A stretch of 64,000 nucleotides of DNA from positions 796,171 through 860,170 of the forward strand of contig NZ_FKBS01000025.1 in NCBI RefSeq assembly GCF_900078315.1, in the 5' to 3' direction. Of the stretch, positions 34,504 through 43,883 are shown one piece after another (positions within the stretch are counted from its first letter, which is position 1; each line of letters begins with the position of its first letter). This DNA is from Bordetella ansorpii (lineage in GTDB: Bacteria; Pseudomonadota; Gammaproteobacteria; Burkholderiales; Burkholderiaceae_B). Position numbers and translations under genes: made by a program. The notes beneath the pieces are model-generated. The model was not told the DNA's origin, ran no database searches, and was given only the letters and a program-made list of their open reading frames with translations.

Positions 34504-35064
34504 ATGGCCAACCGTCTTTCCGTGATCGCCACCCGCACCGGCGACGACGGCACCACCGGCCTGGGCGACGGCACGCGCACCGGCAAGGACGCCCCGCGCA
34601 TCGCCGCGCTGGGCGACGTGGACGAACTGAACAGCACGCTGGGCGTGTTGTGCGCCGAGACGTTGCCCGACGACGTTGCGGCCGATCTGCGCGCCATCCA
34701 GAACGACCTGTTCGATCTGGGCGCCGAACTGAGCATTCCCGGCCATGTGGCGCTGGCCGATGCCCAGGTGGCGCGTCTGGACGCGCGGCTGGCGCACTAC
34801 AACGCCGCCCTGCCCCCGCTGCGCGAATTCATCCTGCCCGGGGGATGCCGGGCGGCCGCGCTGGCGCATATCTCGCGCACCGTGGCGCGCCGCGCCGAAC
34901 GTTCGGTGGTCACGCTGGCCCACACCGAAACGGTGCAGGCCGCCTCGCGTCAATACCTGAACCGGCTGTCGGACCTGATGTTCGTGGTGGCCCGCCATCT
35001 GAACCGCGTGGCCGGCCAGCCCGATGTGCTGTGGACAAGCCCGAACGCCCGCCAGGCGGATTGA
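34504..35064 (+). CDS. cob(I)alamin adenosyltransferase, PduO type
   Basis: A cytosolic enzyme of 186 residues that adenosylates corrinoids to make coenzyme B12. TRTGDDGTTGLGDGTR is the ATP-binding N-terminal motif, and DVDELNSTLG, FILPGG and SRTVARRAERSV are PduO-family marks. The start has AGGAG 6 bases upstream. It is a single gene, and cobalamin synthesis or B12-dependent enzymes are not encoded in the window, so it may serve salvage. Confidence 0.95.
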   Translation: MANRLSVIATRTGDDGTTGLGDGTRTGKDAPRIAALGDVDELNSTLGVLCAETLPDDVAADLRAIQNDLFDLGAELSIPGHVALADAQVARLDARLAHYNAALPPLREFILPGGCRAAALAHISRTVARRAERSVVTLAHTETVQAASRQYLNRLSDLMFVVARHLNRVAGQPDVLWTSPNARQAD

Positions 35065-35154
35065 AGCCGCAACCGGCAAGAGACGGTCAATGCCGTCCGC
35101 CCCACGCAAGTCTGGCCCACGCCGCTGGCGCAGGCCAGGCCACGAACCCGGCGC

Positions 35155-36168
35155 TTACTCGTCCACCGCCACCGGACGGCCGAAGAACGGATAGCTGGGA
35201 TCGTTGTATCCATGCGAGGACGCATGGCCCGGCACCACCCAGCCATTGACCAGGGCCTCTTCCTGCGGCGAGATCGTGACGTCCAACGCGCCGTAGTAGT
35301 CCTCCATCTGCGCCAGCGTGCGCGGCCCGGCGATGACGGACGAGATCACCGGATTGGCCAGCACCCACGCCGTGGCGAAATGGCCAGGCAGCACGCCACG
35401 GTCGCGGCAGTAGTCGACCAGTTGCTGCGCGATCAGCAGCGACTCTTCGCGGAATTCGGTATCCAGGATGCGCTTGTCGCCACGGCCCGCGCGCGTGTCG
35501 GCGGCCGGCGCCTGGCCCGGTGCGTACTTGCCCGTCAGCACGCCGCGCGCGATGGGGCTGTACGGCACCACGCCCAGCCCATAATGCGCGCAGGCCGGCA
35601 GGATCTCGACCTCGGGATTGCGGTTGAGCATGTTGTAGTAGGGCTGGCAGACCACCGGCTTGGGCACACCCAGTTGTTCGCACAGGCGCACGATCTCGGC
35701 GATGCGCCAGCCGCGGAAGTTGGACACGCCGAAGCTGCGCAGCTTGCCCGCGCGGATCAGGTCGCCCAGCGCCCATACCGCCTCTTCCAGATTTTCTTCA
35801 TGGAAGTCGCGGTGCAGGTACAGGATGTCCATGTAGTCGGTGCCCATGCGCTTCAAGCTTCCCTCGACGCCCTGCGTCAGCCACTGGCGCGAATAGTGCG
35901 ACTGGTTGGGCGCCTTGGTGAAGACGTTGCCGATCTTGCTGGCCAGCACCCACTCGTGCCGCTGGCCCGCCAGCAATTGGCCCACCACCTCTTCCGACCG
36001 TCCCTGGTTGTAGACGTCGGCGGTATCGATGAAATTCAGTCCGTGTTCGCGGGCCGAGGCCACGATGGCGCGGGCCTCTTCGAACGGCGTCTGTTCCCCG
36101 AACATCATGGTGCCCAGGCAAAGCGCGGAAACCTGCAGATTGCTGCTGCCGAGTCGGCGGTATTTCAT
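35155..36168 (-). CDS. aldo/keto reductase
   Basis: A cytosolic NADPH-dependent oxidoreductase of 337 residues. The catalytic tetrad is visible: Asp and Tyr in FIDTADVYNQGRSEE, Lys in VLASKIGN, His in YLHRDFHEEN. GVSNFRGWRIAE and YSPIARGVLTGKY are typical. Its substrate is unknown, as for most of the family. The start at 36168 (MKYRRLGSSNLQVSALCLG) is the family start. AGGAAG about 8 bases upstream supports it. It is convergent with the adenosyltransferase gene. Confidence 0.92.
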   Translation of the reverse strand: MKYRRLGSSNLQVSALCLGTMMFGEQTPFEEARAIVASAREHGLNFIDTADVYNQGRSEEVVGQLLAGQRHEWVLASKIGNVFTKAPNQSHYSRQWLTQGVEGSLKRMGTDYMDILYLHRDFHEENLEEAVWALGDLIRAGKLRSFGVSNFRGWRIAEIVRLCEQLGVPKPVVCQPYYNMLNRNPEVEILPACAHYGLGVVPYSPIARGVLTGKYAPGQAPAADTRAGRGDKRILDTEFREESLLIAQQLVDYCRDRGVLPGHFATAWVLANPVISSVIAGPRTLAQMEDYYGALDVTISPQEEALVNGWVVPGHASSHGYNDPSYPFFGRPVAVDE

Positions 36169-36217
36169 GGCGAATCTTCCTCTGTGCATGACCGGTCCGG
36201 GCCCGGCGAAACGAAAA

Positions 36218-36270
36218 AATACCCCCACGCCGCGCCTTCGGCTTGCTGCCCCCCGAGGGGGCCATTTTTG
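36218..36270. repeat. GC-rich intergenic repeat with hairpin
   Basis: GCCCCC (36248-36253) and GGGGGC (36257-36262) form a stem with a CGA loop, preceded by the phrase CGCGCCTTCGGCTTGCTG. As I recall, near-identical phrases are scattered between genes in Achromobacter, Bordetella and other Burkholderiales. T-runs border both sides, so it may also stop transcription. Confidence 0.55.
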
Positions 36271-36363
36271 CCTTGGGGCGGCCCGGCGGCAAAGAAGCAC
36301 TGCCATGCAGCATACGCCTGTTCAACGGACAGGCTGCCCGTCAGCGAAAGGGAAAACAGAAAA

Positions 36364-36398
36364 TGAAAACGCCGCCATTCGCGAGAAGTGGCGGCGTT
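36364..36398 (-). terminator. rho-independent terminator of lipA
   Basis: AACGCCGCCA (36368-36377) and TGGCGGCGTT (36389-36398) pair over 10 bp; on the minus strand the stem is followed by TTCATTTTC. It begins 23 bases after the lipA stop. Confidence 0.85.
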
Positions 36399-36420
36399 CG
36401 TCGGACGGATCAGGCGGGGA

Positions 36421-37422
36421 TCAGTTGACGCCGGCGGCGTGGGCCTGTTCGTCGGCGTGGTACGACGAGCGCACCATGGCGCCCACGGCGGCGTGCGAGA
36501 AGCCCATGGCATAGGCCTCGCGCTCGAACATCGCGAAGGTGTCGGGATGGACGTAGCGCAGCACCGGCAGGTGGTGCTCGGACGGCTGCAGGTACTGGCC
36601 GATGGTAATCATGTCGACGTTGTGCGCACGCATGTCGCGCATCACCTGCAGGATTTCCTCGTCGGTCTCGCCCAGGCCCAGCATCAGGCCCGACTTGGTC
36701 GGCACCTCGGGATGCAACTGCTTGAACTCGGCCAGCAGCTTCAGCGAGTGCATGTAATCGGAACCCGGACGGGCCTGCTTGTACAGGCGCGGCACGGTTT
36801 CCAGGTTGTGGTTCATCACGTCCGGCGGGCCGCTGTTCAGGATGGCCAGCGCGCGGTCGAGGCGGCCGCGGAAATCGGGCACCAGCACTTCGATGCGGGT
36901 GGAGGGCGACTGTTCGCGGATCTGCGTGATGCAGTCGACGAAGTGCGCCGCGCCGCCGTCGCGCAGGTCGTCGCGGTCGACCGAGGTGATGACCACGTAC
37001 GACAGCTTCAATGCCGCGATGGTGCGCGCCAGGTTGGCGGGCTCGTTGGTGTCCAGCGGATCGGGGCGGCCATGCCCCACGTCACAGAACGGGCAGCGGC
37101 GGGTGCACTTGTCGCCCATGATCATGAACGTGGCGGTGCCCTTGCCGAAGCACTCGCCGATGTTCGGACACGAGGCTTCCTCGCAGACCGTATGCAGGTT
37201 GTGCTCGCGCAGGATGCGCTTGATGTCGTAGAACCGCGATCCCGGCGAGGCCGCGCGCACGCGGATCCATTCGGGCTTCTTCAGGCGCTCGGCCGGCACG
37301 ATCTTGATGGGAATGCGTGCGGTCTTTGCCTGGGACTTCTGCTTCTGGGTCGCATCGTAGGCGGCTGCGGGCGCGGCGGCCTGCGGGTCTACGGAAGTGG
37401 GGGATTCGCCAGTCGTGGACAT
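36421..37422 (-). CDS. lipA: lipoyl synthase
   Basis: A radical-SAM enzyme of 333 residues that inserts two sulfur atoms into protein-bound octanoyl groups. Both [4Fe-4S] sites are complete: [12 protein letters not shown] (auxiliary cluster) and CTRRCPFC (radical SAM CX3CX2C). The C-terminal RSSYHADEQ provides the conserved Ser ligand of the auxiliary cluster. The N-terminal 35 residues are Ala/Gln-rich and unconserved. It normally follows lipB directly; here a 3-kb segment lies between them (37423-40444), so lipA must have its own promoter. Confidence 0.97.
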   Translation of the reverse strand: MSTTGESPTSVDPQAAAPAAAYDATQKQKSQAKTARIPIKIVPAERLKKPEWIRVRAASPGSRFYDIKRILREHNLHTVCEEASCPNIGECFGKGTATFMIMGDKCTRRCPFCDVGHGRPDPLDTNEPANLARTIAALKLSYVVITSVDRDDLRDGGAAHFVDCITQIREQSPSTRIEVLVPDFRGRLDRALAILNSGPPDVMNHNLETVPRLYKQARPGSDYMHSLKLLAEFKQLHPEVPTKSGLMLGLGETDEEILQVMRDMRAHNVDMITIGQYLQPSEHHLPVLRYVHPDTFAMFEREAYAMGFSHAAVGAMVRSSYHADEQAHAAGVN

Positions 37423-37827
37423 TGGGTACCTTCGGGGCGGAAGCAGGGGTGCCTGCGCCTGCGTGCAAAAAAGCTAGTGTACAGGGTCTTCCCGGGGGTA
37501 GCCCCGGGGCCCCTTTCTTCAAAGCGGGGACGGGTGGAGTTCTTGGGGAGGGTTTTGTTGCTGTTGGGGATTTGGGTTCTTTAGCGCCGCAGCCACACCT
37601 GCGTAGTCACGTCCTCGCGCTCTCGCGCTGCGGGCGCGACTTCTCCGGTGAGGCTGCGGCTCGCAGAATCGCTAATCGCCGATAGAAAACAAATTCGTCT
37701 GGCAATTATCCAGCCTGGCCCGGGATGAGTTGGGCCATTGAGGATAAGTAATGAATGGTCAGAGTGGGGTCGAGGGCGGAGTGATCGAGATAGTGTGTCG
37801 GACTCGCGATTGCGCGTCGTTGCGGGG
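37423..37827. other. gene-free spacer with a dispersed repeat
   Basis: About 400 bases without a credible gene. It starts with a CCCGGGGGTAGCCCCGGGG hairpin near 37491, contains the third copy of the 78-base repeat (37585-37661), and has an unassigned stretch up to the DCC gene stop. Confidence 0.65.
37585..37661 (+). repeat. dispersed intergenic repeat, copy 3
   Basis: It aligns end to end with 2044-2121 at the other side of the window. It is preceded by GGGGATTTGGGTTCTT, a degenerate form of the short repeat found beside the other copies, which suggests one composite element. Confidence 0.78.
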
Positions 37828-38262
37828 TCAGCCGTGTGTTTCCGGCGCGCGTTTCAGGTTCTCGATGTAGCGGATGCCCATGACCTTCAGCACTAGGGTG
37901 CGGACGGCCTTGCTGATGGGGTACCAGATGCCGGCGGCGCGCTCTGAGCCGAAGAAGAGGTAGGTGGCGCGGTTGAAGAGGCCCGAAGGGGTGCTCAGCA
38001 AGGTCAGGACGTGGATGGCGTCGGGGCCGTAGTAGAGGCGGCCGCCCAGTTTCACCACCATGCCCTGGTCGATGTCCAAGCCGGCGGCGGTGATTTCGTC
38101 CATCAAAGGACCGGGCTGGCGGGCGTCGACCAGGTGCAGGCGGCCCGCCGCCGCACGGATGCGGACGTATTTGCAGTAGGTGCGGCACAGCGGGCATTCG
38201 CCGTCGTAGACCAGCCAGATGTCGCCGTTGTTCATGTCGCCGTCGTTCGGTTGCGTCTGCAT
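37828..38262 (-). CDS. DCC-family thiol-disulfide oxidoreductase-like protein (DUF393)
   Basis: A 144-residue protein of the DCC/DUF393 family, named for its N-terminal DxxCxxC: here VYDGECPLCRTYCKY. YYGPDAIHVLTLL and the C-terminal region are typical. Proteins of this family are predicted thioredoxin-like redox proteins without a proven reaction. The start at 38262 has GGAG at -11. It is divergent from an ArsR-family regulator, separated by only 76 bases with a palindrome in between. Confidence 0.82.
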   Translation of the reverse strand: MQTQPNDGDMNNGDIWLVYDGECPLCRTYCKYVRIRAAAGRLHLVDARQPGPLMDEITAAGLDIDQGMVVKLGGRLYYGPDAIHVLTLLSTPSGLFNRATYLFFGSERAAGIWYPISKAVRTLVLKVMGIRYIENLKRAPETHG

Positions 38263-38316
38263 GAGGGGCTCCGGAGGCGGCCAGCGGCCGCGCGTGGTGC
38301 TATAGTACGTCAATAT

Positions 38317-38339
38317 TTAGCTAATTAGTTAATTAACTA
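38317..38339. promoter_or_regulatory. palindromes at the ArsR promoter, probable operator
   Basis: TAGTTAATTAACTA (38326-38339) is a perfect 14-bp palindrome whose last base is the first base of the arsR-like start codon; TTAGCTAA (38317-38324) lies just before. The A/T-only island sits between divergent genes, so one regulator could control both. No ribosome binding site is visible, so the mRNA may be leaderless. Confidence 0.65.
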
Positions 38340-38674
38340 TGCAGATCGATGCCGTCTTCGAAGCCCTGGCGTCCGCACCGCGACGCAAGGTGCTGGCCTA
38401 TCTGTCGAACAGTACGCTGACCGCCGGCGAGATCGCGCAGCGCTTCGACATGAGCAAGCCGGCGCTGTCCAAGCACCTGAAAGTGCTGGAGAACGCCGGG
38501 CTGGTGCGCAGCGAGAAGAAAGGCCAGTTCGTCCACTACAGCCTGGCCGACGACAACATGATCGCCACACTGCACAGCTTCATCGCCACCTTCTGTCCGG
38601 TGGGGCGCCCGCTGGTCGAGGAAAGCGCCGCGCTGGGCCGCGCGCGCCGCAAACCGGCCGGCGACGCCCCCTGA
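38339..38674 (+). CDS. ArsR/SdpR-type winged-helix repressor
   Basis: A 111-residue ArsR-family regulator: FEALASAPRRKVLAYL, then TAGEIAQRFDMSKPALSKHLKVLENAGLV (recognition helix) and KKGQFVHYSL (wing). It lacks the CxC metal motif of ArsR/SmtB sensors and is nearer the SdpR-like group, whose signals are varied. It sits between a DCC protein gene and a saccharopine-dehydrogenase/DUF4166 gene and probably controls both by binding the palindrome overlapping its own start codon. Confidence 0.88.
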   Translation: MQIDAVFEALASAPRRKVLAYLSNSTLTAGEIAQRFDMSKPALSKHLKVLENAGLVRSEKKGQFVHYSLADDNMIATLHSFIATFCPVGRPLVEESAALGRARRKPAGDAP

Positions 38675-38733
38675 CCCGTCTGCCCGGCGCGGACGGCCGG
38701 GTATTCGTTCCCGCACAAGAAAAAGGAAGATCC

Positions 38734-40440
38734 ATGAACGATCCGCGCACCACCCTGCTCATCATCGGCGGCTATGGCACGTTTGGCGGCCGGCTGGCGC
38801 AACTGCTGGCCGACGATGCCCGGCTGACGATCGTGGTTGCCGGCCGCTCGCTGCCCAAGGCGGCGGCATTCTGCACTGCCCTGCCCGCGCGGGCGAAGCT
38901 GGTGCCGATGCGCTTCGATCGCGACGGCGACGTACCGCGGCAACTGGCCGGCGCGGGCGCCGGCATCGTGGTCGATGCCACCGGTCCCTTCCAGGACTAC
39001 GGCGACGATCCCTACCGCGTGGTGCGCGCCTGCATCGACCAGGGCATCAACTATCTGGACCTGGCCGACGGCAGCGCATTCGTGCAGGGCATCGGCGCTT
39101 TCGACGCGCAGGCGCGCAACCAGGGCGTCTTCGTGCTGTCGGGCCTGAGCAGTTGCCCCGTGCTGACGGCGGCGGTCGTGGACCGGCTGTCCGAGGGCAT
39201 GGCGCAGTTGGAGTCGGTGCACGCGGGCATCGCCCCGTCCCCCTACGCGGGGGTGGGACTGAACGTGATCCGCGCCATCGCCGGCTATGCCGGACAGCCA
39301 GTGTCAGTGAAGCGCGATGGCCGGTCTGCCGTGGGTCATGCCCTGACCGACGCCATGCGCTACACCATCGCGCCGCCGGGCCGGCTGCCGCTGCACAGCC
39401 GGCGCTTCACCCTGGTGGATGTCCCCGATCTGCAGGTGCTGCCCGCGCGGTTTCCCAGCTTGCGCACCGTCTGGATGAGCGCGGGCCCGGCGCCCGAACT
39501 GCTGCATCGCCTGCTCAGCGGCCTGGCATGGCTGGTACGCTGGAAGCTGGTCCGCACGCTTGAACCCGCGTCACGGCTGTTCCACCAGGCCGTCAACATC
39601 CTGCGCTGGGGCGAGCATCGCGGCGGCATGTTCGTGCAGGTGGCCGGGCGGGACGCCAACGGCCTGGCCGTCGTGCGCGAGTGGCATCTGCTGGCCGAAG
39701 GCAACGATGGCCCCTTCATTCCGGCGATGGCGGTGGCGGCCCTGGTGCGCAAGCAACTGGCCGGCATCGTGCCGGCCGCCGGCGCGCGGCCTGCCACGGG
39801 CGCGGTGTCGCTGTCCGATTACGAAACCGAATTCGCCCCGCGCGCCATCCACACGGGTCGGCGGGAGCGTCGCGGCAGCGATCGCGCGCTGCCGCTGTAT
39901 CGCCGCGTGATGGGCGACGCGTGGCACGCCCTGCCGCCCACGCTGCGCGCCATGCACGACATCGGCCCGGGCCTGACGGCATCGGGCCGGGCCAGCGTGG
40001 AACGCGGCAACCGTCCGCTGGCGCGCATGCTGGCTTCCATCTATGGATTTCCGGAAGCGTCCGCGGACGTCCCCGTGCAGGTCTCCCTGCAGACGCGCGG
40101 CATGGCCGAGGTGTGGCGCCGCACGTTCGGCGGCAAATCGTTCAGCAGCGTACAGGAGGCAGGCGAAGGCGCATCGGCAAACCTCATCACCGAGCGCTTC
40201 GGGCCCGTCGTGGTGTCGCTGGCGGTGCTGGTGGAGGACGGCCAGTTGAAGCTGGTGGTGCGCCGCTGGACCTTCCTGGGCATGCCGATGCCGCTGTTCC
40301 TGGCGCCGGGCGGCAAGGCGTTCGAGTACGAGGAAGACGGCCGCTTCCATTTCGACGTGGAAATCGCCCATCCGTGGACGGGCCGGATCGTGCGCTACAA
40401 GGGGTGGCTGACGCCCGAGGCGTCGTCGGAAACGGCCTGA
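38734..40440 (+). CDS. saccharopine dehydrogenase-like NAD(P)-binding protein with DUF4166 domain
   Basis: A 568-residue two-domain protein. Residues 1 to about 350 carry a Rossmann fold (LLIIGGYGTFGGRLAQLL) of the saccharopine-dehydrogenase-like family, with VVDATGPFQDYGDDPYRVV. Residues from about 385 to the end match the DUF4166 pattern (YRRVMGDAWHALPPTLRAMHD, then HFDVEIAHPWTGRIVRYKGWL). No reaction is known for the fusion. It follows the ArsR-type gene by 59 bases with AAAGGAAG before its start. The stop is 4 bases from the convergent lipB stop. Confidence 0.82.
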   Translation: MNDPRTTLLIIGGYGTFGGRLAQLLADDARLTIVVAGRSLPKAAAFCTALPARAKLVPMRFDRDGDVPRQLAGAGAGIVVDATGPFQDYGDDPYRVVRACIDQGINYLDLADGSAFVQGIGAFDAQARNQGVFVLSGLSSCPVLTAAVVDRLSEGMAQLESVHAGIAPSPYAGVGLNVIRAIAGYAGQPVSVKRDGRSAVGHALTDAMRYTIAPPGRLPLHSRRFTLVDVPDLQVLPARFPSLRTVWMSAGPAPELLHRLLSGLAWLVRWKLVRTLEPASRLFHQAVNILRWGEHRGGMFVQVAGRDANGLAVVREWHLLAEGNDGPFIPAMAVAALVRKQLAGIVPAAGARPATGAVSLSDYETEFAPRAIHTGRRERRGSDRALPLYRRVMGDAWHALPPTLRAMHDIGPGLTASGRASVERGNRPLARMLASIYGFPEASADVPVQVSLQTRGMAEVWRRTFGGKSFSSVQEAGEGASANLITERFGPVVVSLAVLVEDGQLKLVVRRWTFLGMPMPLFLAPGGKAFEYEEDGRFHFDVEIAHPWTGRIVRYKGWLTPEASSETA

Positions 40441-40444
40441 CAGG

Positions 40445-41095
40445 CTACCCGCACAACCCTTCGCCGGAAATCTGCGGCGTCACGCGCCGGGCCACGCTGG
40501 CGCCGACCTCGGCCAGGTCGGCGCGCACGCCGCACGAGGCCATGTCCACGGTGCGCAACCCCTCGTAGCCACAGGGGTTGATGCCCAGGAACGGCGCCAG
40601 GTCCATGTCCACGTTGATCGACAGCCCGTGGTACGCATGCCCGTTGCGCACCTTGATGCCCAGCGCGGCGATCTTGGCCAGTTCGTCGCCGCCTTGCGGA
40701 TCGGGCACGTAGACGCCGGGCGCACCCGGCTTCCTACAGGCGCCCTGCACGCCGAACTCGCGCAGCGTGCCGATCACGGCCTCTTCCAGCAGGGACACGT
40801 ATTCGCGCACGTACAGGCGCGCGCGGCGCAGGTCCAGCAGCACGTAGGCCACCAGTTGGCCAGGCCCGTGATACGTGATCTGCCCGCCGCGGTCGCAATG
40901 CACCACGGGAATGCCGTTGGCCTTCAGCAGATGGCTTTCCAGCCCGGCCTGGCCCAGCGTATAGACCGGCGAGTGCTCGCACAGCCAGATCTGGTCGTCG
41001 GAATCGGAGGCGCGTTCCTCGGTGTAGTCGCGCATGGCGCGCCACACCGGCAGATAGTCGGCCGGACGGTCCAGCCACTTGGTGACGGCTTGCAC
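40445..41095 (-). CDS. lipB: octanoyl-[acyl carrier protein]:protein octanoyltransferase
   Basis: A cytosolic enzyme of 216 residues that moves octanoyl groups from ACP to lipoate-dependent proteins, the step before Lip[22 protein letters not shown], the Lys in [21 protein letters not shown] and the catalytic Cys in INPCGYEG are all present. A GTG start at 41095 is chosen because the longer ATG reading at 41140 would only translate the end of ybeD in another frame. It is cut off from lipA by the DCC-ArsR-DUF4166 segment. Confidence 0.94.
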   Translation of the reverse strand: MQAVTKWLDRPADYLPVWRAMRDYTEERASDSDDQIWLCEHSPVYTLGQAGLESHLLKANGIPVVHCDRGGQITYHGPGQLVAYVLLDLRRARLYVREYVSLLEEAVIGTLREFGVQGACRKPGAPGVYVPDPQGGDELAKIAALGIKVRNGHAYHGLSINVDMDLAPFLGINPCGYEGLRTVDMASCGVRADLAEVGASVARRVTPQISGEGLCG

Positions 41096-41108
41096 GGACC
41101 CGATGCGC

Positions 41109-41381
41109 CTACAGGACGATGGACACCATCGGATGGCCATGCAGCGCGCGGTACAGCGCGTCGAGCTGCTCGCGCGAGGTGGCGCGCACGGTGAAGGTCA
41201 GGCCCAGGTAGTTGCCGCCCTTGCTGGGACGCATCTCGACGGAGGAGGCGTCGAAACCGGGGTCGAACTGCAGCACGACCTCGGTCAGCCGTTGCGCGAA
41301 ATCCGGATGCTGCTTGCCCATGACCTTGATGGGGAAGTCGGACGGATATTCGATCAGGGAATCTTCGGGCGGGATATTCAT
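41109..41381 (-). CDS. ybeD: DUF493 (YbeD-like) protein
   Basis: A 90-residue ACT-like small protein, with [15 protein letters not shown] and [23 protein letters not shown] typical of the family. It is commonly encoded directly before lipB and its role is unsettled. It lies 13 bases upstream of the lipB start and 107 bases after dat. Confidence 0.88.
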   Translation of the reverse strand: MNIPPEDSLIEYPSDFPIKVMGKQHPDFAQRLTEVVLQFDPGFDASSVEMRPSKGGNYLGLTFTVRATSREQLDALYRALHGHPMVSIVL

Positions 41382-41488
41382 CGTTGCGTGAGCCTGGCAG
41401 GGCCGCTTGGCCAGCCCGGGGAAAGCCCCGGCGGCGGAGGATGGCGCGGGCCGCGCGGGACGGCCCGGTGCGAAACGCACGCGAGGGC

Positions 41489-42355
41489 CTAGCGCGCGGC
41501 GATGCGGGCATCATAACCCGCACGCAACCTGGCAAAAACAGGGCCGGGCTTGCCATCGCCCACGGGCTTGCCGTCCAGCATCAGCAACGGCTGCACTTCA
41601 CGGGCCGCCGAGGTCACCAGCAACTCGTCGGCAGCCAGCACTTCCTGGCGCGAGAGTCGGCGCGCCTCGAACGGCACGCCGGCTTCCTGCGCCAGTTCGG
41701 CCAGAAGGCCGTAGCGAATGCCTTCCAGGATGAGGTTGTCGCGCGGCGGCGCCAGCAGCGTGCCGCCGGACACCACCCAGATATTGGACGACGACCCCTC
41801 GGTCAGCCAGCCGTCGCGGAACTGCACGACCTCGTCCACGCCGGCCTCGAGTGCCTGCTGCTTGGCCAGCACGTTGCCCAACAGCGAGATCGACTTGATC
41901 TCGCAATGCAGCCAGCGCTCATCGGCGATGCTGATGGCGGTCATGCCCCGGGCGAGCGCCTCGGCCGTGGGCGGGGTGAACGGCGTGGCCATGCCGAACA
42001 CCGTGGGCGCGATGGCGGCGGTGGGAAAACCGTGGTCACGCTTGGCCACGCCACGCGTGACCTGCAGGTAGACGATGCAATAAGGATCGGGACAGCGCGC
42101 CGCCAGTTCCCGGACCAGGTCCGCCCAGCCCGCGCGGTCCAGGGGCGGCGCGATGCGCAGCGCCGCCAGGCTGCGTTGCAGGCGGTCCAGGTGGCCATCG
42201 ATGCGGAACGGCTTGCCCTGGTAGACGGGAACGACGTCGTAAATGCCGTCGCCGAAGATGAACCCGCGATCCAGGACGGAGATCTTCGCCTCGTCCACAC
42301 GCATGAATTCACCATTGAGATACACCTGGCTGTCGCCCGGCATGCCTGCAATCAT
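41489..42355 (-). CDS. dat: D-amino acid aminotransferase (class IV, PLP)
   Basis: A cytosolic PLP enzyme of 288 residues. The N-terminal VYLNGEFMRVDEAKISVLDRGFIFGDGIYD, the PLP lysine in EIKSISLLGNVLAKQ and WLTEGSSSNIWVV are diagnostic of class IV aminotransferases of the Dat type rather than IlvE. It makes D-Ala/D-Glu-type amino acids for the cell wall, consistent with its place directly behind a penicillin-binding protein gene. An ATG at 42343 is a possible later start. Confidence 0.9.
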   Translation of the reverse strand: MIAGMPGDSQVYLNGEFMRVDEAKISVLDRGFIFGDGIYDVVPVYQGKPFRIDGHLDRLQRSLAALRIAPPLDRAGWADLVRELAARCPDPYCIVYLQVTRGVAKRDHGFPTAAIAPTVFGMATPFTPPTAEALARGMTAISIADERWLHCEIKSISLLGNVLAKQQALEAGVDEVVQFRDGWLTEGSSSNIWVVSGGTLLAPPRDNLILEGIRYGLLAELAQEAGVPFEARRLSRQEVLAADELLVTSAAREVQPLLMLDGKPVGDGKPGPVFARLRAGYDARIAAR

Positions 42356-42393
42356 GGAACCGCTCCTGTGGAACAGCCGCCGTACCGCCGCGT

Positions 42394-43698
42394 TTACTGG
42401 AACCAGCGCTTGACCATGTCGCCCATGCGGCCGAAGAAGCCGGCGCGCTCGACGTCTTCCTGGGCCACCAGCGGTTCGGTGCGCAGCGTCTTGCCATCCA
42501 GCGTGAGCTGCACGGTGCCGACCTGCTGCCCCTTGGTGATGGGCGCGACCAGCGGATCGGTGCGCTGCGCCACGGGCTTGATCTCGCCGCCCTTGCCGCG
42601 CGGCACGGCCAGCCACACCGCGTTGGGCGGGCCCAGCTTGACCGACTCGGCCTTGCCTTCCCAGACGCGCGCGTCCAGGCCGGGCTGGTTCTGGCCGTAC
42701 AGCTTGATCGTGTCGAAGTTCTGGAAGCTCCAGTTCAGCAGCTTCAGGCTTTCCTCGGCGCGCGTGGCTTCGCTGTCGGCGCCGACCAGCACCGTGAGGA
42801 TGCGGCGGTCGCCGCGCATGGCGGTGGTGACCAGGCAGTAACCGGCCGAATCGGTATGGCCCGTCTTCATGCCGTCCACCGAAGGATCGGCCCACAGCAG
42901 GCGGTTGCGGTTGGGCTGCGTGATCTTGTTGTAGGTGTATTCCTTCTGCTTGTAGTAGTGGAAGAAATCAGGGTGATCGGAAATGAGATGCGACGCCAGC
43001 ACCGCCAGGTCGCGCGCGGTGGTGATGTGCTGCGGATCGGGCAGGCCCGTGGCGTTCATGAAGTGCGTGTTGCGCATGCCCAGGCGTTGCGCTTCCTGGT
43101 TCATCAGCGCGGCGAAGGCGGTCTCGCTGCCGCCGACGGCCTCGGCCAGCGCCACCGAGGCGTCGTTGCCCGACTGCACGATCATGCCCTGGTTGAGCTC
43201 GTCGACCGTGACGGGCTTGCGCGGCTCGATGAACATGCGCGACCCGCCGGTGCGCCAGGCGTGTTCCGACACCGGCACCTGTTGCTGCAGCGTCAGGCGC
43301 TTTTCTTCCAGCGCGTTGAACACGACGTAGGCCGTCATGATCTTGGTCAGCGAAGCCGGCTCGATCTTCATGTCCGGATTGGACGAGGCCAGCGTCTGGC
43401 CGCTGTTGACGTCGACGGTGATCCAGGCCTTGGCCGCGATGGTGGGCGCGGGCACCGTGGCCAGGTCGCCGACCTGCGGGGCCGAGGGATCGGTGAAGGG
43501 CAGCGAAGTGGGTGATGTCGTCTTGGAGGACGTGGCGGGCGTCGGATTGGCCGGCTGCGTCGAGGCGGGCGCGGGGGACTGTTGTTGCTGCGCGGCCACC
43601 GGCAGCGCGGTGGCGAGCATGGCCGAGGCGAGGGCGCCAGCCAGTGCGCGGCGCGCGAATGCAACGGAAAAAACAGCGGTCTGGGACGATTTGTTCAT
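42394..43698 (-). CDS. D-alanyl-D-alanine carboxypeptidase (PBP5/6 type)
   Basis: A 434-residue exported penicillin-binding protein. After a signal peptide and a Pro/Thr/Ser-rich linker (residues about 35-70), the serine peptidase motifs are SLTK (S-x-x-K), SGN (S-x-N) and KTGHTDSAG (K-T-G). The PBP5-type C-terminal beta domain is followed by the amphipathic anchor MGDMVKRWFQ. It trims pentapeptides in peptidoglycan. The first gene of the dac-dat-ybeD-lipB operon. Confidence 0.94.
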   Translation of the reverse strand: MNKSSQTAVFSVAFARRALAGALASAMLATALPVAAQQQQSPAPASTQPANPTPATSSKTTSPTSLPFTDPSAPQVGDLATVPAPTIAAKAWITVDVNSGQTLASSNPDMKIEPASLTKIMTAYVVFNALEEKRLTLQQQVPVSEHAWRTGGSRMFIEPRKPVTVDELNQGMIVQSGNDASVALAEAVGGSETAFAALMNQEAQRLGMRNTHFMNATGLPDPQHITTARDLAVLASHLISDHPDFFHYYKQKEYTYNKITQPNRNRLLWADPSVDGMKTGHTDSAGYCLVTTAMRGDRRILTVLVGADSEATRAEESLKLLNWSFQNFDTIKLYGQNQPGLDARVWEGKAESVKLGPPNAVWLAVPRGKGGEIKPVAQRTDPLVAPITKGQQVGTVQLTLDGKTLRTEPLVAQEDVERAGFFGRMGDMVKRWFQ

Positions 43699-43883
43699 CG
43701 GCAACGATATCCGGAGGTAGAGCAAGCCTTGCGGCAAAGTGGCTGCAATTATGGCAGCCTATGCGATCGGCCTGGGGCTCAAATGTTCCCGAGCCCCGCA
43801 AAATACAACGCAATGTAGACGGAACCCGCACGCGCCAAAGCCCTTGAAATGCGGGCTCGGCGCATGCTGCACCGCGATGGGCG

